A stretch of DNA of 64,000 bases from Oscheius dolichura. Its lineage: Eukaryota > Nematoda > Chromadorea > Rhabditida > Rhabditidae. A program made the position numbers and the translations under genes. Positions 53,467 to 64,000 of this stretch are shown here, piece after piece. The first letter of the stretch is position 1. Each line of letters starts with the position of its first letter. The stretch is from positions 5,394,001-5,458,000 of the forward strand of contig OW051493.1 of assembly GCA_932521035.1 (NCBI GenBank), in the 5' to 3' direction. The notes beneath the pieces are model-generated. The model ran no database searches. It had not been told where the DNA came from and saw only the letters and a list, made by a program, of their open reading frames with translations.

Positions 53467-53888
53467 ATGGAAGAAGATATTCGCCATGAAAACACCAGAC
53501 GGCGTGAATGTCCCGAATGCCATCAAAGAACTCTCGACAAGGTAGTAACGCCTTTTGGTTGTCTTTGCTGTCTGGGTTGCTGGTGGCTTTGCTGTGTCGG
53601 CTGTTTTTGTCTAAGGTTGTTGCTAAGTAACGGTGCACGGCTAATTTCAGATTTTGCCGTATTGATTATTGTGAAAACTGTTATGCCGACACATTTCAAG
53701 AGAAGGCAAAGCAGAACAGAATAACCAAGGTCAGTTTCGCACAACTCCGTAATGAAACGTTTCGTGCAGATCTTCTCGGAAGACCAGTCTCTTTACAGTC
53801 AGCCAACTTTCGACAAGTCCATCAAAGAAGAACAGCCTCTCCTACTACTACAAGCAAAAAAACACGAATAGGCCAGATCGATTTATAA
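53467..53888 (+). CDS. LITAF-domain-like membrane-associated zinc protein
   Basis: Two exons (53467-53615, 53651-53888) give 128 residues. A CxxC (CPECHQRTLDK) precedes a Cys/Trp-rich hydrophobic segment (FGCLCCLGCWWLCCVGCFCL), and a second CxxC follows (YCENCYADTFQEK). This CxxC, hydrophobic insert and CxxC plan is that of LITAF/CDIP1 proteins, which anchor monotopically on late endosomal membranes. The usual HxCPxC form of the second half is modified (RIDYCENC). A basic, Ser/Thr-rich tail ends KTRIGQIDL. The ATG at 53,467 is chosen, but the frame is open upstream to an ATG at 53,368 that overlaps the AGK stop and would add a hydrophobic leader. The gene begins 95 nt after AGK. Confidence 0.65.
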
Positions 53889-53952
53889 GCTTAAACAGGT
53901 GTAACAAAATAAATTATGTAACGGGAGGGAAGGTGTTACAGATATTCACATC

Positions 53953-54596
53953 TTACAACTGTCCACAGTCAGCAATGCAGCACTCCTGGCTGGGTTTTCC
54001 GGATTGCGATCCATAAGATTCGACGGTCTTGACAATTTCCATGCCCTCGACGACCTTTCCGAACACGACATGCTTTCCATCGAGCCAATCGGTCTTGACG
54101 GTGCACAAGAAGAATTGAGAGCCGTTGGTGTTGGGCCCAGCATTAGCCTAATATAATACGGGATAATATAGGATAAAGACAATTGAAAAACGAGGGTAAC
54201 TGAATAAAAAAAGGAACTAACCATAGAAAGCACACCTGGTCCGGTATGTCTGAGCTTGAAGTTCTCATCAGCGAACTTCTCACCGTAGATGGCTTCACCG
54301 CCGGTTCCATTTCCACGGGTGAAGTCTCCTCCTTGGATCATAAAGTTGGGAATGATACGGTGGAACTTGGATCCCTTGAAATGAAGAGGCTTTCCAGACT
54401 TTCCTTGACCCTTCTCGCCGGTGCATAGAGCACGGAAGTTCTCGGCAGTCTTGGGTACAACGTCAGCGAAGAGCTGAAAATGATGTGAATTATTTCCTTC
54501 TCATTTTTTTTCAAAATGTGAACATACCTCCATGACGATTCGGCCTGAAGCCTTTCCACCAATGGTGATGTCGAAGAAGACTTTAGGATTCGACAT
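53953..54596 (-). CDS. cyclophilin A-type peptidyl-prolyl cis-trans isomerase
   Basis: A single-domain cyclophilin of about 172 residues in three exons (introns near 54,475-54,530 and 54,150-54,225). It catalyses proline cis-trans isomerisation in the cytosol and binds cyclosporin in relatives. The active-site segments are intact: [20 protein letters not shown] (Arg, Phe, Met and Gln), [20 protein letters not shown] (Trp included) and [20 protein letters not shown]. The start [18 protein letters not shown] and end CCIADCGQL are typical of nematode CYP proteins. It has no signal peptide, so it is not the ER form. It converges on the LITAF-like gene. Confidence 0.95.
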
Positions 54597-55296
54597 TGAG
54601 CTAATTACTGAAAAAAAAAAATCAATAGTAACTCAAATGAAAAAAAATTCAACAAGATGCTATCACAAAAACAGCGAAGGGGCAAGGGACACCGTGCGAA
54701 CAGTCGAGAAAAATCGGCTGGCACTGCCGAGCGGACCGGCGTTAGCCAGTAAACAAGTGGGCGGGGTCTTCTCGTAGGAGGTCGTTCGATTGCGTTTACT
54801 GTAACACGCGTCCCGCATGGAAGCGGTAATTCAAATACTACTTTTTGGCTGATTTCCAACTTTTTTTGCGCGAAATTTGAAAAGCCTTTACTTTTCCGAA
54901 GAAAATAACCTGGCATGGAAATGATAAGAGTAGCTTTGGCAGCCCATCACAAAACAAGATAAAATCATGCCACTATTACTTATATCTGCATATTGTATGA
55001 AAGGGGCATAAAACTACAGCCTGATAGCTAGACTCGCAAAGAATAGCGAAAACAATCCAAAAACCAACCCAGGAAAGAGGGGAGAGTCGAATAAAATACA
55101 ACTTCGACCCAAAGGCTGAACACCGTTATTTTTCCGAAGAAAAGAGACGCGCCATTAGGTTGGGCGCGAAAAATTAAACACTGAGCGCGAAATTTTTTTA
55201 TTTTGAAAAATACGGACTTTTACCACCAGAGCCTGAAAGTTGCCATCTCATCTCCTGCATTCATAAGGCTTCTGCTCCTGGTTTTCAATTAACCAT
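54597..55296. other. upstream region of the cyclophilin gene
   Basis: About 700 nt of AT-rich sequence with GCGCGAAA-like runs near 55,160-55,195. No coding frame was recognised in it. Confidence 0.45.
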
Positions 55297-55907
55297 ACTT
55301 ACAAGGGAGGTGTACCAACCTAAGGACTCCGATTTGGCTGATTTTCTTCGAGTATGTAGGCCTATGCTAGCGATGTATACCGCACAAAAATTAGCAGCTA
55401 TACCGGCGATTTGGAGGAGCTAGAGCCGCCGAAAGGTTTTTGTATTGCGTTTTTACTCACTTTCGCGCCCTTATAACTTTTGATCTATGCTTTGGAGAGG
55501 GCTAGGTTTTGTTGTTGCTTATACTATTTGTCATGCTCTACAAATCTAGTGGTAAAGGGGTTTCAACTCCTCCCAGAAAAATCTTCTTGAAATTCCATAC
55601 TTTCAGATAAACGTAAAGGCCCATTTTCCGCCTGTGTCTAGGACTATTTCACGTTGCTCTTGTAGAGCATGACGAGTAGTATAAGCAACAACAAAACCTA
55701 ACCCTCTCCAAAGCATAGATCAAAAGTTATAAGGGCGCGAAAGTGAGAAAAAACGCAATACAAAAACCTTTCGGCTGCTCTAGTTCCTCCAAATCGCCGG
55801 TATAGCTGCTAATTTTTTGTGCGTTATACATCGCTAGCATAGGCCTACATACTTGAAGAAAATCAGCCAAATCGAAGTCATTAGGTTGGTGCACCTCCCT
55901 TGTTAGT
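55297..55907. mobile_element. roughly 610-bp foldback element with arms of about 245 bp
   Basis: The left end TTACAAGGGAGGTGTACCAACC is mirrored by GGTTGGTGCACCTCCCTTGTTA at the right end. Complementarity continues through GATTTGGCTGATTTTCTTC, AGGCCTATGCTAGCGATGTA, CCTTATAACTTTTGATC and CATGCTCTACAA, leaving an unpaired centre of about 110 nt (about 55,546-55,655). There is no transposase. It is a MITE or Foldback-type element, and the arms differ at only a few positions. Confidence 0.8.
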
Positions 55908-56261
55908 ATCAATGAATTTCAACCCGAATTTCCACGAAATGATATCGGTCGGCTGATCAAAGGCGATGATCAAAGAACGCATCATCGTTCGACTTATCGA
56001 CCATTCGTCTCTTCTAACCACCATGAATAGGTAAACAAGGCAACGTACAAAGTAGACGAGTTAGCAAAAAAAACCTTTTATTGTTTCAGCAATACTCAAA
56101 ACAAATAGAAGTATAGGAAGAGGCTGTAGTTTGCATTAACAGGAAAAAAAAACTACGTCACGTGAAAAGTAATAACAAGTACAGTTGAATATGAATAAAG
56201 CGAAAAACAAAACACGCCCAAAGGTAACTATAACTGTTTGCGTAATACGTAATAAAAAATG
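55908..56261. other. 3' flank of an unrecognised minus-strand gene
   Basis: About 350 nt of AT-rich sequence. No gene or repeat was recognised. Confidence 0.45.
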
Positions 56262-58914
56262 TTAATCGTCCCAGTTATCTTCCTTATGATGAAAGGGATC
56301 CTCCTCAAGTGGGAATATAAAATTATACAACTTAAGTGGTAGACAATTTCGGCGCTCCTTAGTGTAGTCTACAGTCCACTTAACTATAAGACGAAAATCT
56401 TGCATATTTTCTGGTTCATTCTCCTGGATTATGTAAATAACCCGTTGAAAATTTGTTACCTTCAAATAATTGAACGTCTTCTCGTCTTTAAGATAATCAA
56501 TAAATATATGGCAAAGTTGACCTAGCCTAGTACCTCTCTTCTCTCTATTTTTCACAAGTTCAAACAGTTTTTTTGCCTAAAACCTAAGCATAGAATGATC
56601 AACCTAATAACGTACATTTTCACCCTGAAAAACTGGAACCTTTGTACTTCTTTCCTGGATTTGCTGAAGATACTTTTCACACATTTCTCGGCGATCTCTT
56701 TTTCCGTAACAACCTTCTGCAGTACGGGGTTTGTACTCCTTTTTAAAAGGAAGTGTCCTCGGATGTAAAGTATATCCCTCTTCTCTCTTTAAATAACGTG
56801 TAACTAAATGTAATATATAAAACCTTTTTAAGCATCTCTTCTATTCGCTCTTTATTCTCCTTTTCTTGTCGAATCTGCTCTGCTAACCTTTCTTCATAAG
56901 AAGGTGTAATAGTATCCTGCGTGTAAGTTTTGCGTGCCTAAGCATACGACTAATTAATAGTAGAAAGAATGTTTTACTGTAGTGGGGACGAAAGGTTCGA
57001 CCAATAACCATGGATCTTCTATAGAACCTTTGTTAATAACAGCTATTTCGCCTGGTTTAGGTTCAATCCATCCAAAGCCTTCCACGACAACGATACCTTT
57101 TGGCAGCCTTGGTAAAACCTTTAATGCAACTGTAATATAATACGATTAGATCTTACATCTAAATTGGATGAAGCATTTCCAAAATAACCAAACAAAATTT
57201 CTTTGTGCGTGTCCAATACATGTTTTAGAGGTGCATATATCTGCAACCAATAACGCTGATATATAGAGACTGACTTGAAGCATCTCACAATAGAAAGAAG
57301 ACTTTCGCTCTCCAAATGTTATGGTTCTTCGGGATAGTGTAGGCTTTATTGTTCCAAGGAACTCAGGGGTCTGTTCGAATGCAATTCGTAAAAAGCGCGA
57401 TTCTCTCTGGTTACGATACACGTGAACATATTCTACAGTAGCACGCCAAGTACTTCCCAAAGGAGGAATGTCGGGAAACAAACTGCAACGTAGTATGTGA
57501 TGGGTATAAAAATTAATAAGCAACCGTAAAGGAATGACTACCAATTTCATAGGAAAATCGCCAGCAACATAGCACTTTGCGTAATAAAATTCGTAGTCTT
57601 TACAAAGTTCTAAGACAGTCAGGGTTGTATAAGCTTCCTATAAGTTACATTACCTTTTCCGTTTCTTGAAGCCACATACCTTGATAAGTTCATGGTCCTT
57701 CAAAGACCTACTGTTAATTAGAAATATTTCATTAATATGTTGAGTACGTCGATTTCTACGCTTGTAAATTGAATTGGCCCAGTAATCTATTGGACAAGGA
57801 TAACTAATAATTAAAATTATACATTTGTGAATATTTGCCTTACTTTAACTCCGTCTCAGGCCTTTCATTGATCCTGTTGCTCCATTTCTCCGTTATCTTC
57901 TTTTCCATTTCATTGTCTTCCACCTTTTCTGTGTTTACTGCGGCATTATTATTTTTATCAAATTCAATATTTATATGGTCTTTTGAAAGATCACTATCTA
58001 GAGTCTCGTCTCCAAAAGAAGGCGCAATTCTACAAATGTAATTTAGGTACTCGAACGTTTTTACCTTTCTGATACAATAGGATTAACAGGTATCGTTTTG
58101 ATAAAAGATCTAGGTTCATGTTCAAGTCGTGATAACCTGCCAATGAAACATAATTAAATCTTAAATATGTCGTACCTAACAGTGTTTTCCTCAAGGATCG
58201 TTGAAATATTTTGTTTTTGTTTAAGACAGCTTCGCGGGGGGAGGCGATCAAGAGGAGGGGGTGAAAGCTCCCTAGATATGGACGGATCATGGCTGAAAAG
58301 ATGTGTACGACGATGGAAAAACCTCATGACAACAAACATAATTAGCGAACGGTGCAAGACTAATCAAGACTCACATTGGGATTATTTGGAACTCTTCTTT
58401 GTCTTTGAAGCGTAATTTGAATTCTTTTTTTGATTCGCAATTCGGTGTTACTTTTCTAAAAGCATGTAAAATATAAGATACACGAAAAAAAAGAACCGGT
58501 TTGCAGCCAGCGAAGGCGGGGTTTCCAGCATATTTCTGAGCTGGTAAGATGAAGCAAATTGTGGAAGAGCAGGGTTTCTCATTTGAAAATGCGTGGATTC
58601 AAGTGAAACTCGACTGAAAGAAAGCATTTTAGAGATGAAAAAAACATACGATGATAGTGTTTCGATAGTATCTAAATCGTCGTCATTATAACTATCAACT
58701 GACGCTGGTCTGAATGATCTATGCCCTCTTTGTAAAGTGAATCGTGAGCTAAGGGTAATGGTTGAGATTAATAGTTTCATATTACTTGTTAACATCGTTT
58801 GTAACAGATGAACTCGAATTCTCAGATAGATCAGCTGACGATTCCGAGGGCTTCAATAGGCGCCTAAACCATATATGCCTTGGTTTTATTTGTTATAATT
58901 CCCAACCTGTGCAT
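56262..58914 (-). CDS. unrecognised basic protein of about 650-700 residues
   Basis: I do not recognise this family. Exons of a minus-strand gene can be traced from ATG at 58,914 (MHRRLLKPSESSADLSENSS, across a 43-nt intron). A Ser/Asp-rich region follows (SVDSYNDDDLDTIETLSS), then QFASSYQLRNMLETPPS and a Pro-rich piece (ISRELSPPPLDRLPPRSCLK). Next comes an acidic/Asn-rich stretch (DKNNNAAVNTEKVEDNEME). The C-terminal half looks more ordered: YWANSIYKRRNRRTQHINEI, TWRATVEYVHVYRNQRESRF, KGIVVVEGFGWIEPKPGEI, a coiled coil (EERLAEQIRQEKENKERIEE) and FRLIVKWTVDYTKERRNCLP, ending HHKEDNWDD. Two or three junctions near 58,750 and 58,350 are uncertain. It may be a nuclear or chromosome-associated protein; that is inference from composition alone. 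Confidence 0.5.
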
Positions 58915-61151
58915 TGTGCTTATGTATACAGATTTCTAAGTATTTTTTAAAATATTGTGAATTATCTGAAATGAAAATAATACATATAAGCAATGCAAAT
59001 GTAAGAAAGGTTTGAAGGTGCATTTTGCACGAAACAATAATAAAAATGTTACGTAATTTTCTTGTTCTGTGTTTATGGTGTGAAGTGCATCGCGGCGGAG
59101 GGGTTTATTCGCAATTCTCCTTTCGGAGGTAGGCGGAGGCGATAGAAACCCCTCAAGTAAACAGTACATTTTTTATTGTTAAAGTATGCGAACAACAAAA
59201 GTTCAGTTACAGCGTGCCTGAAGACACCTGCAATTATAAGCTTAGCTTTTTTTCCCCTGGTCGACAAAGGGCGACATATTTGTTGTTGTTTTCCTTGCCC
59301 TCTGTTGTGTGCTGGCGATCGATGCCTCACTGCCGAAAGTGAAATGGACAGCGGCCCCACGCAAACAATTCGTTTCACTACCTTGCGATCCCGGTCAAGC
59401 GTTTCAAAATCCCCCGTGTACTCGTGTTGCTCGTCCTTTCTGCTGCCCCCTCGACCCCTCCCACGAAAAAAAGCAGTTTGTTTGTGCCCGTTTCCACATG
59501 TTACTCGGCTACGTGAGGTGCCTTCGAAACGGCTCTTTGTTCCGCACGACCCGATCGATCAGCTAAAAAATGATCATTCATATAAATTCGTTTTATCTCG
59601 TCTATAGGGCTTGATCTTCTGATAATCTCCTTCATTCATCTCCTGTATCCTGATAATCAACAACTTGTCTTCTTGCTCGCATATTCGTTGCCATGGGGCT
59701 GTCTGCCGTGCGGAATCTGTCCCTATATAGCAGAACAACTCCTCAGAAATACTATCACCACCCCCTATCTTCCAAAAGTTATTCCAAACACAATTATCCT
59801 AATAGTATATATAGGTTATTTGCGTAGTTTTAAGGTGAAATCAATTGAGTCAACAAACTTGGGGGTCTTGCTTCCTCTGCGGCACACAGCCAATTCAACA
59901 CCAACAACATGGCACAGCACGTTTCGCTGCTGCCTATTGTTCACCGCTTGTTCACTTTCCACGAGGCTCTTGCAAGCCATCTTTTATCAAAAGGTGGATC
60001 TAAAATATATATCAAGTTCTCTACTTCCTAACTGCCCGATCAACTTGTTTACACTAACCACCCCGTCCTTCCTTTTCTCCTTTTATTTCGCTCATTTATG
60101 CAGAGTGATTCTATGCATTAGAAAGCGGGATTAGTCACAGTATATCATCATCATTCGCTTCGTACAGATTTCATAAAAATTCTTCTCCGTTTTCAAAACA
60201 ACAAAAATGTTGAATCACAAGAAGCACCCCCGGAATGAATCATCGGCGCCTATGAGTCAAAACAGAAAAATGATGGCGTCCGTATACTTGTTTGTGCGGA
60301 AGGAATAATCTAGAGTGCTTATTATTTGATTGGAGTGATGCTATTTGATGAATTGTTTTTATTGACAACCCACTTTTGGCGGAGTATAAGAGTTATGCCC
60401 TTCCCATATAAAAACCGAGACCCCTCTTGTGTTTGCCTACATTCCAAAGTGTGTTTTGCGAGTAAAAGTTTAGCAAAATCCTTGGTTTCAAGAGAGATCG
60501 CGACCAGTTCGGCCGCCCTTCGAGCCTTGTTGTTGTTGCGAATAGTAGCCAGCCGTAGCGTCTTTCGAAGGACACTCCCCACGTTCGATTGAATTTCACC
60601 TTCAACAGCGGGGGTTGCCTTGCGATGTATGCCAGTCTACCATTCCTCCCTTTTTTTTCTAAAACTTCTGTCTCTCTTGGAGCCGAAGGATGAGACTGTG
60701 CCCGCTGGACGCACTTTATTGCGGATGTCAACGGATCAATCATTTGCGTGGTGCGAAAGGAGACCACTGGCCATTAGCACCCTTGGCTGGTGTCTGCCTC
60801 CTCTCTTTCACGCTTTTCTCAATGAACTCCGGCAAATGGTACAGCTGGACCATAAAACAAGCGCACATGTTCCTGTGAATGCGGGGCGTCTTCCGTCTCT
60901 GCTCACAGCCGCCTCTCTCCCGTCTCCGCTTCTCGACAACATCCTTTTGTAGGCAGAAAACGAAATCAATATCCCGTCGGCCGAGTTGTTGTCTGCCTGT
61001 TTACTTCGCTCCTTTATTTGCTCGATAGTGAGCCGCCGTCGAACAAAACATCTCCAATCATTTGATCTCTCTCCTCCTAATACATATGTCTTTTTTGAAT
61101 AACAACAAGCAGAATATTCCAGCAACTTCCAACTGCGAAAACCAACTGACA
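58915..61151. other. 2.2-kb region between divergent genes, upstream of the galectin gene
   Basis: It holds no convincing gene. Composition changes from AT-rich to GC-richer towards the galectin. Several short open frames have no domain-like or codon-biased sequence. The galectin promoter presumably lies here, but no TATA element near the start was found. Confidence 0.45.
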
Positions 61152-62993
61152 ATGGCTGCTGAGACCAAGTCCTACGTAAGTATTCCTCGCCTACTATCCC
61201 GAGCAGCGTATGTTTTCTGGCCGAGTAACCTATAGTCCATTTCCAACAGATATTCCTCGGAAAAACCTCTCCGCTACGGGACCAGGAAGCTTTCTAACAT
61301 AGTCCCGTAGCGGAGACGCGCCGCCAAATTTGAATCCGTTGGAAATGGACTATACTCGATGGCTGGCATATGAGTCGCTCCGCCCGCGGCGTTTTTGTAT
61401 CGGCCGCCTATGAGGGTGGAGTCGTATTTGAGTCAGAGCGCGCTCGACAGTCCCCGCAGCCATGACGCCCTTCCTCCGCTGGTATGAGCAGTCCAAGGTA
61501 ATGTACCCCACCCCCACTCCGTCCTTATCTCCTTTACTGACTCTCCAAGGGGTTACAAACATAATAACTCGTCGATTCCCACGTGTAATACCCGCGGCCA
61601 GTTTACCTCCTCGTCAAATCGGATTTAAGTCGCGCATGGTGCGGCGCCGTTGTTTCCCTCTGGCTTCCGGCCAAATTGTGCAGAAGCTCTTTTTTGGGTG
61701 TGGGAGATAAAGAGAAATCGAAGAGATTCATGCCCTCGTCTCGGCCACAACATGCTGACTTTCCTAGATATTATAATGTGGCATATCCAGGAGCAGGACG
61801 GGCGTAAGGTGGCCATCCTCCGGGGCATCCTCCCCTCCAAATGAGAATTCTTTCAGCCGGTGCCCTACCGCAGTCTCCTCCAGGACAAGATCGAGCCCGG
61901 GCAGACCCTCATCGTCAAGGGATCGACCATTGACGAGTCCCAGAGGTATCCCGAAAATAATAAATAGAAGGAAAAGGGCTCCAGGTTCACCATCAACCTC
62001 CACTGCAAGTCGGCCGACTTCTCCGGCAACGACGTGCCCCTGCACATCTCCGTTCGCTTCGACGAGGGCAAGGTCCGTCTTATCGCCTTGTTTGTCCACC
62101 ATTTGGCCGTTTCAGATCGTGTTGAACTCTTTCTCGAACGGCGAGTGGGGCAAGGAGGAGAGGAAGTCGAACCCGATCAAGAAGGGCGACTCCTTCGACA
62201 TCCGCATCCGCGCCCACGACGACCGCTTCCAGGTCATCATCGACCAGAAGGAGTTCAAGGACTACGAGCACCGTCTGCCGCTGGGCACCATCAGCCACCT
62301 CTCGATCGACGGCGACCTCTACCTCAACTACGTGCACTGGGGAGGAAAATACTACGTGAGTCTCAGGGAGCCGGGCATCTTCATTTCTTTGCCATTCCCA
62401 TCCGAACGAGGCATATAAAGGCCTCTCAAACCAATACAAACAGAAGACCGTTGACAAACGGCAAACAGAGCGTGACTCGGGGCGACACAACTTCGGTTAA
62501 CTCGCAACAATTCCAGCCGGTCCCCTATGAGAGCGGAATCGCTCAGGGACTCGCCGTCGGCAAGACTCTCCTCATCTTCGGAACTGTTGAGAAGAAGGCT
62601 AAGCGGTGAGATTAGGCCGGGTGCCGTGTTGACGGCTGCATTTCAGCTTCAACATCAACCTTCTCCGCAAGAATGGAGACATCGCTCTGCATTTCAATCC
62701 TCGTTTCGACGAGAAGACTGTCATTCGCAACGCCCTTCAGGCCAATGAATGGGGAAACGAGGAGCGCGAGGGAAAGCTGCCCTTCGAGAAGGGAGTTGGA
62801 TTTGACCTCGCTATTACCAACGAGGCTTACGCTTTCCAGGTAAAACAAGTAGACAGAAAGAAAACAAAGAATACTTCAGATCTTCATCAATGGAGAACGC
62901 TTCGCTTCCTTCGCTCATCGCAGCGACCCTAACGACATTACTGGTCTTCAGATCCAGGGTGATCTCGAGCTCACTGGAATTCAGATCCAATAA
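61152..62993 (+). CDS. lec-1: tandem-repeat galectin, LEC-1 type
   Basis: A beta-galactoside-binding lectin with two carbohydrate-recognition domains, secreted without a signal peptide or kept in the cytosol. The start exon is MAAETKSY (61,152-61,175). The next exon begins PVPYRSLLQDK at 61,857. The first domain has LHISVRFDEGK and the conserved WGKEER, so the usual H-x-N-x-R strand is altered to HISVRF. The second domain has LHFNPRFDEKT and EWGNEERE, the canonical sugar-binding residues. The linker WGGKYYPVPYESG and the end GDLELTGIQIQ match nematode LEC-1 almost throughout. About 280 residues. Intron 1 is 681 nt and contains a short inverted-repeat element and a possible second first exon. 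The exons are strongly GC-biased, suggesting high expression. Confidence 0.95.
61231..61354. mobile_element. 124-bp inverted-repeat (MITE-like) element in galectin intron 1
   Basis: The ends are TATAGTCCATTTCCAAC and GTTGGAAATGGACTATA, perfect inverted repeats of 17 nt. A second inner pair is CTCCGCTACGGGAC and GTCCCGTAGCGGAG. It shares the outer TATAGTC...GACTATA with the element at 12,187-12,547. It has no coding capacity. Confidence 0.8.
61462..61497 (+). CDS. possible alternative first exon of the galectin gene
   Basis: ATG at 61,462 opens a 12-codon exon (MTPFLRWYEQSK) followed by a good donor (gtaatg). It ends in phase 0, so it could join the galectin exon at 61,857 in frame and give a different N-terminus. 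Codon use is GC-biased like the gene. It could instead be chance sequence. Confidence 0.35.
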
Positions 62994-63196
62994 TTTCCTA
63001 TCTCTGCCCCTTTCGATACTCTTTTCCTTCTGCTTCTTGCAATATGGTTTGCTAGACACTCTCTGACGTATAATAACAATCATAATAGTCTCTTTTCCAA
63101 TCTCTTTCGGTATCTTTTTAAATAAATTGTTGGTTCCTTGAAACGTCTACGATAAACACGGGAATAACAAGGCGGGATATGTATATAATTTATGTA

Positions 63197-63787
63197 TTAA
63201 TCATAGATGACGATTTCGTCGTCGTCATCTGTCTCTGATCTGCTTAATGATCGTGAAGAAGAACTTTGAGACCGAGAACGGCTATTATATGAAGTATCTG
63301 GAAATTCCGAGTTTTGGTTTCAAAAGCGTTAACCTTCTTCTCTTTCTATATCTTCACTGTATCTAGCGCTATCGTCATCTTCACGGTTTGAATGACTAGA
63401 TTCGCTTTCTGAGCTAGAACTTGTTGGTATATCGTCACCTAAAACACAACATGTAGGCTATATATAAGCACTTACCCTCTAAAATAGCGTTAATTCTTCG
63501 TTTAGACATGCCTTCCAATTCATCGCTTATTAAGCTTATGACTTCTTTTTTAGAACGGTTCTTAAAACTAGGTTCACGTTGTTATTATTGCTTACCTTCA
63601 GATATTCTGGAAGCATTCCTACAACAAGGTCCCAACTTAAACTGTTAACAGCTATAGAAGCCAACAATTTCCGATCCTCGACTAGATCTTCCAGCGGAAT
63701 TTTCTCTTTATGAACACGTTTCTCTGCCGGTGAATCTGTTGAATCACTTCGACGCTTTGATTCCGAGTTTCTCTGATCACCACCCAT
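63197..63787 (-). CDS. CAAP1-like protein (caspase activity and apoptosis inhibitor family)
   Basis: The start gives MGGDQRNSESKRRSDSTDSP, a basic Ser-rich leader. The middle has the CAAP1-type core: WDLVVGMLPEYLKNRSKKEV, then LISDELEGMSKRRINAILEG, across a 44-nt intron. Human CAAP1 has the same LP..LKN.S..E and L..IS..K...ILEGD arrangement. The C-terminal part is acidic, then SR-rich (SRSRSQSSSSRSLSRSETDD), and ends DDDDEIVIYD. About 140 residues, shorter than the vertebrate protein. CAAP1 is a nuclear protein reported to restrain caspase activation. The role in nematodes is unknown. Introns are near 63,300, 63,440 and 63,550. Confidence 0.7.
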
Positions 63788-63945
63788 TATTTCTAAGAAG
63801 TTATATTTGTGTAGCCCATTTTGAAAGAAGAACAAGAGGATATATCCGTGAAGATTTATAACAAAAAGGATCAGATAGAAACATTTAGTCAGCAACGTAA
63901 CAACAAAGTACAACGAGAAAATCAACAAAGTGCTAACAATGGTAT

Positions 63946-64000
63946 TTAATTTTTACCCTTCTTGGCGGCTCTGTACTCAGCAACAACAACGGCGTGGTCT
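63946..64000 (-). CDS. C-terminal end of a gene running off the window
   Basis: Only the last 17 codons and the stop are inside the window. They read DHAVVVAEYRAAKKGKN on the minus strand with strong GC-biased codon use, like highly expressed genes here. The short basic Lys-rich end suits an abundant cytosolic or ribosomal-type protein, but the family cannot be told. The CAAP1-like gene begins 159 nt downstream on the same strand. Confidence 0.5.
   Translation of the reverse strand, partial: DHAVVVAEYRAAKKGKN

Noticed and set aside
56600-58400. Assignment of the unrecognised minus-strand gene to CENP-C because of the KRRNRRTQ and PPRSCLK pieces
   Set aside because: The CENP-C motif proper and a cupin end are absent, and short basic pieces are not diagnostic.
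59073-60952. Several open frames of 60-150 codons upstream of the galectin gene
   Set aside because: They overlap on both strands, carry no motif or codon bias and have no consistent splice partners.

Overview
The window is nuclear DNA from a nematode. The clearest proof is the tandem-repeat galectin at 61.2-63.0 kb, which is nearly residue-for-residue the LEC-1 type, and a class I PI3-kinase whose C-terminal tail matches the AGE-1 type. Genes are dense on both strands, and most introns are only about 30-45 nt, ending in TTTAG or TTTCAG. Many start codons sit a few bases after an orphan 3' splice site, as expected if mRNAs receive a trans-spliced leader; no leader RNA gene was found here. Gene names are by family resemblance judged by eye, and exon models were built by hand from reading frame and splice consensus.

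Layout. 0-3.3 kb: an unresolved coding-like stretch, a complete beta-ureidopropionase gene and a broken ABCA-transporter remnant. 3.6-12 kb: three AT-rich plus-strand genes (an unrecognised Q/N-rich protein, a long coiled-coil protein and a proline-rich MTFR-like protein), then a 361-bp foldback element. 13-14.5 kb: a secreted, mucin-like repeat protein. 15.2-24.8 kb: four plus-strand genes with 108-258 nt between them (RING/B-box protein, TMEM70-like, MED8, PI3K), an operon-like run. 25-29 kb: ALG2 (minus) and adenylate kinase 3 (plus). 29.5-35.4 kb: a single-pass cadherin (minus) with a small opposite-strand gene inside one intron. 35.5-37.3 kb: a membrane protein with a long Ser/Pro-rich tail (minus). 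38.3-42.2 kb: three secreted proteins (Cys-rich, lectin-like plus vWA, DOMON), the last two divergent from a 219-bp shared promoter region. 42.3-44.1 kb: an SKP2-type F-box protein. 44.9-53.9 kb: phosphoglucomutase, a REXO1-type exonuclease, acylglycerol kinase and a LITAF-domain protein, all on the plus strand and closely spaced. 54-64 kb: cyclophilin, a second foldback element (about 610 bp), an unrecognised basic protein, galectin, a CAAP1-like protein and the tail of one more gene.

Base composition switches between AT-rich blocks (about 3.4-12, 15-21, 25-29 and 47-61 kb) and GC-rich blocks (about 1-3, 21-25, 30-47 and 61-63 kb). One switch falls inside the PI3K gene and another at the 3' end of phosphoglucomutase, so it is not a contig-join artefact. 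Most genes are conserved housekeeping functions: pyrimidine and glucose metabolism, glycosylation, transcription, RNA processing, mitochondrial assembly and the cell cycle. The less described material is the repeat-rich and secreted proteins, the unrecognised genes, the foldback elements and the relic sequences.
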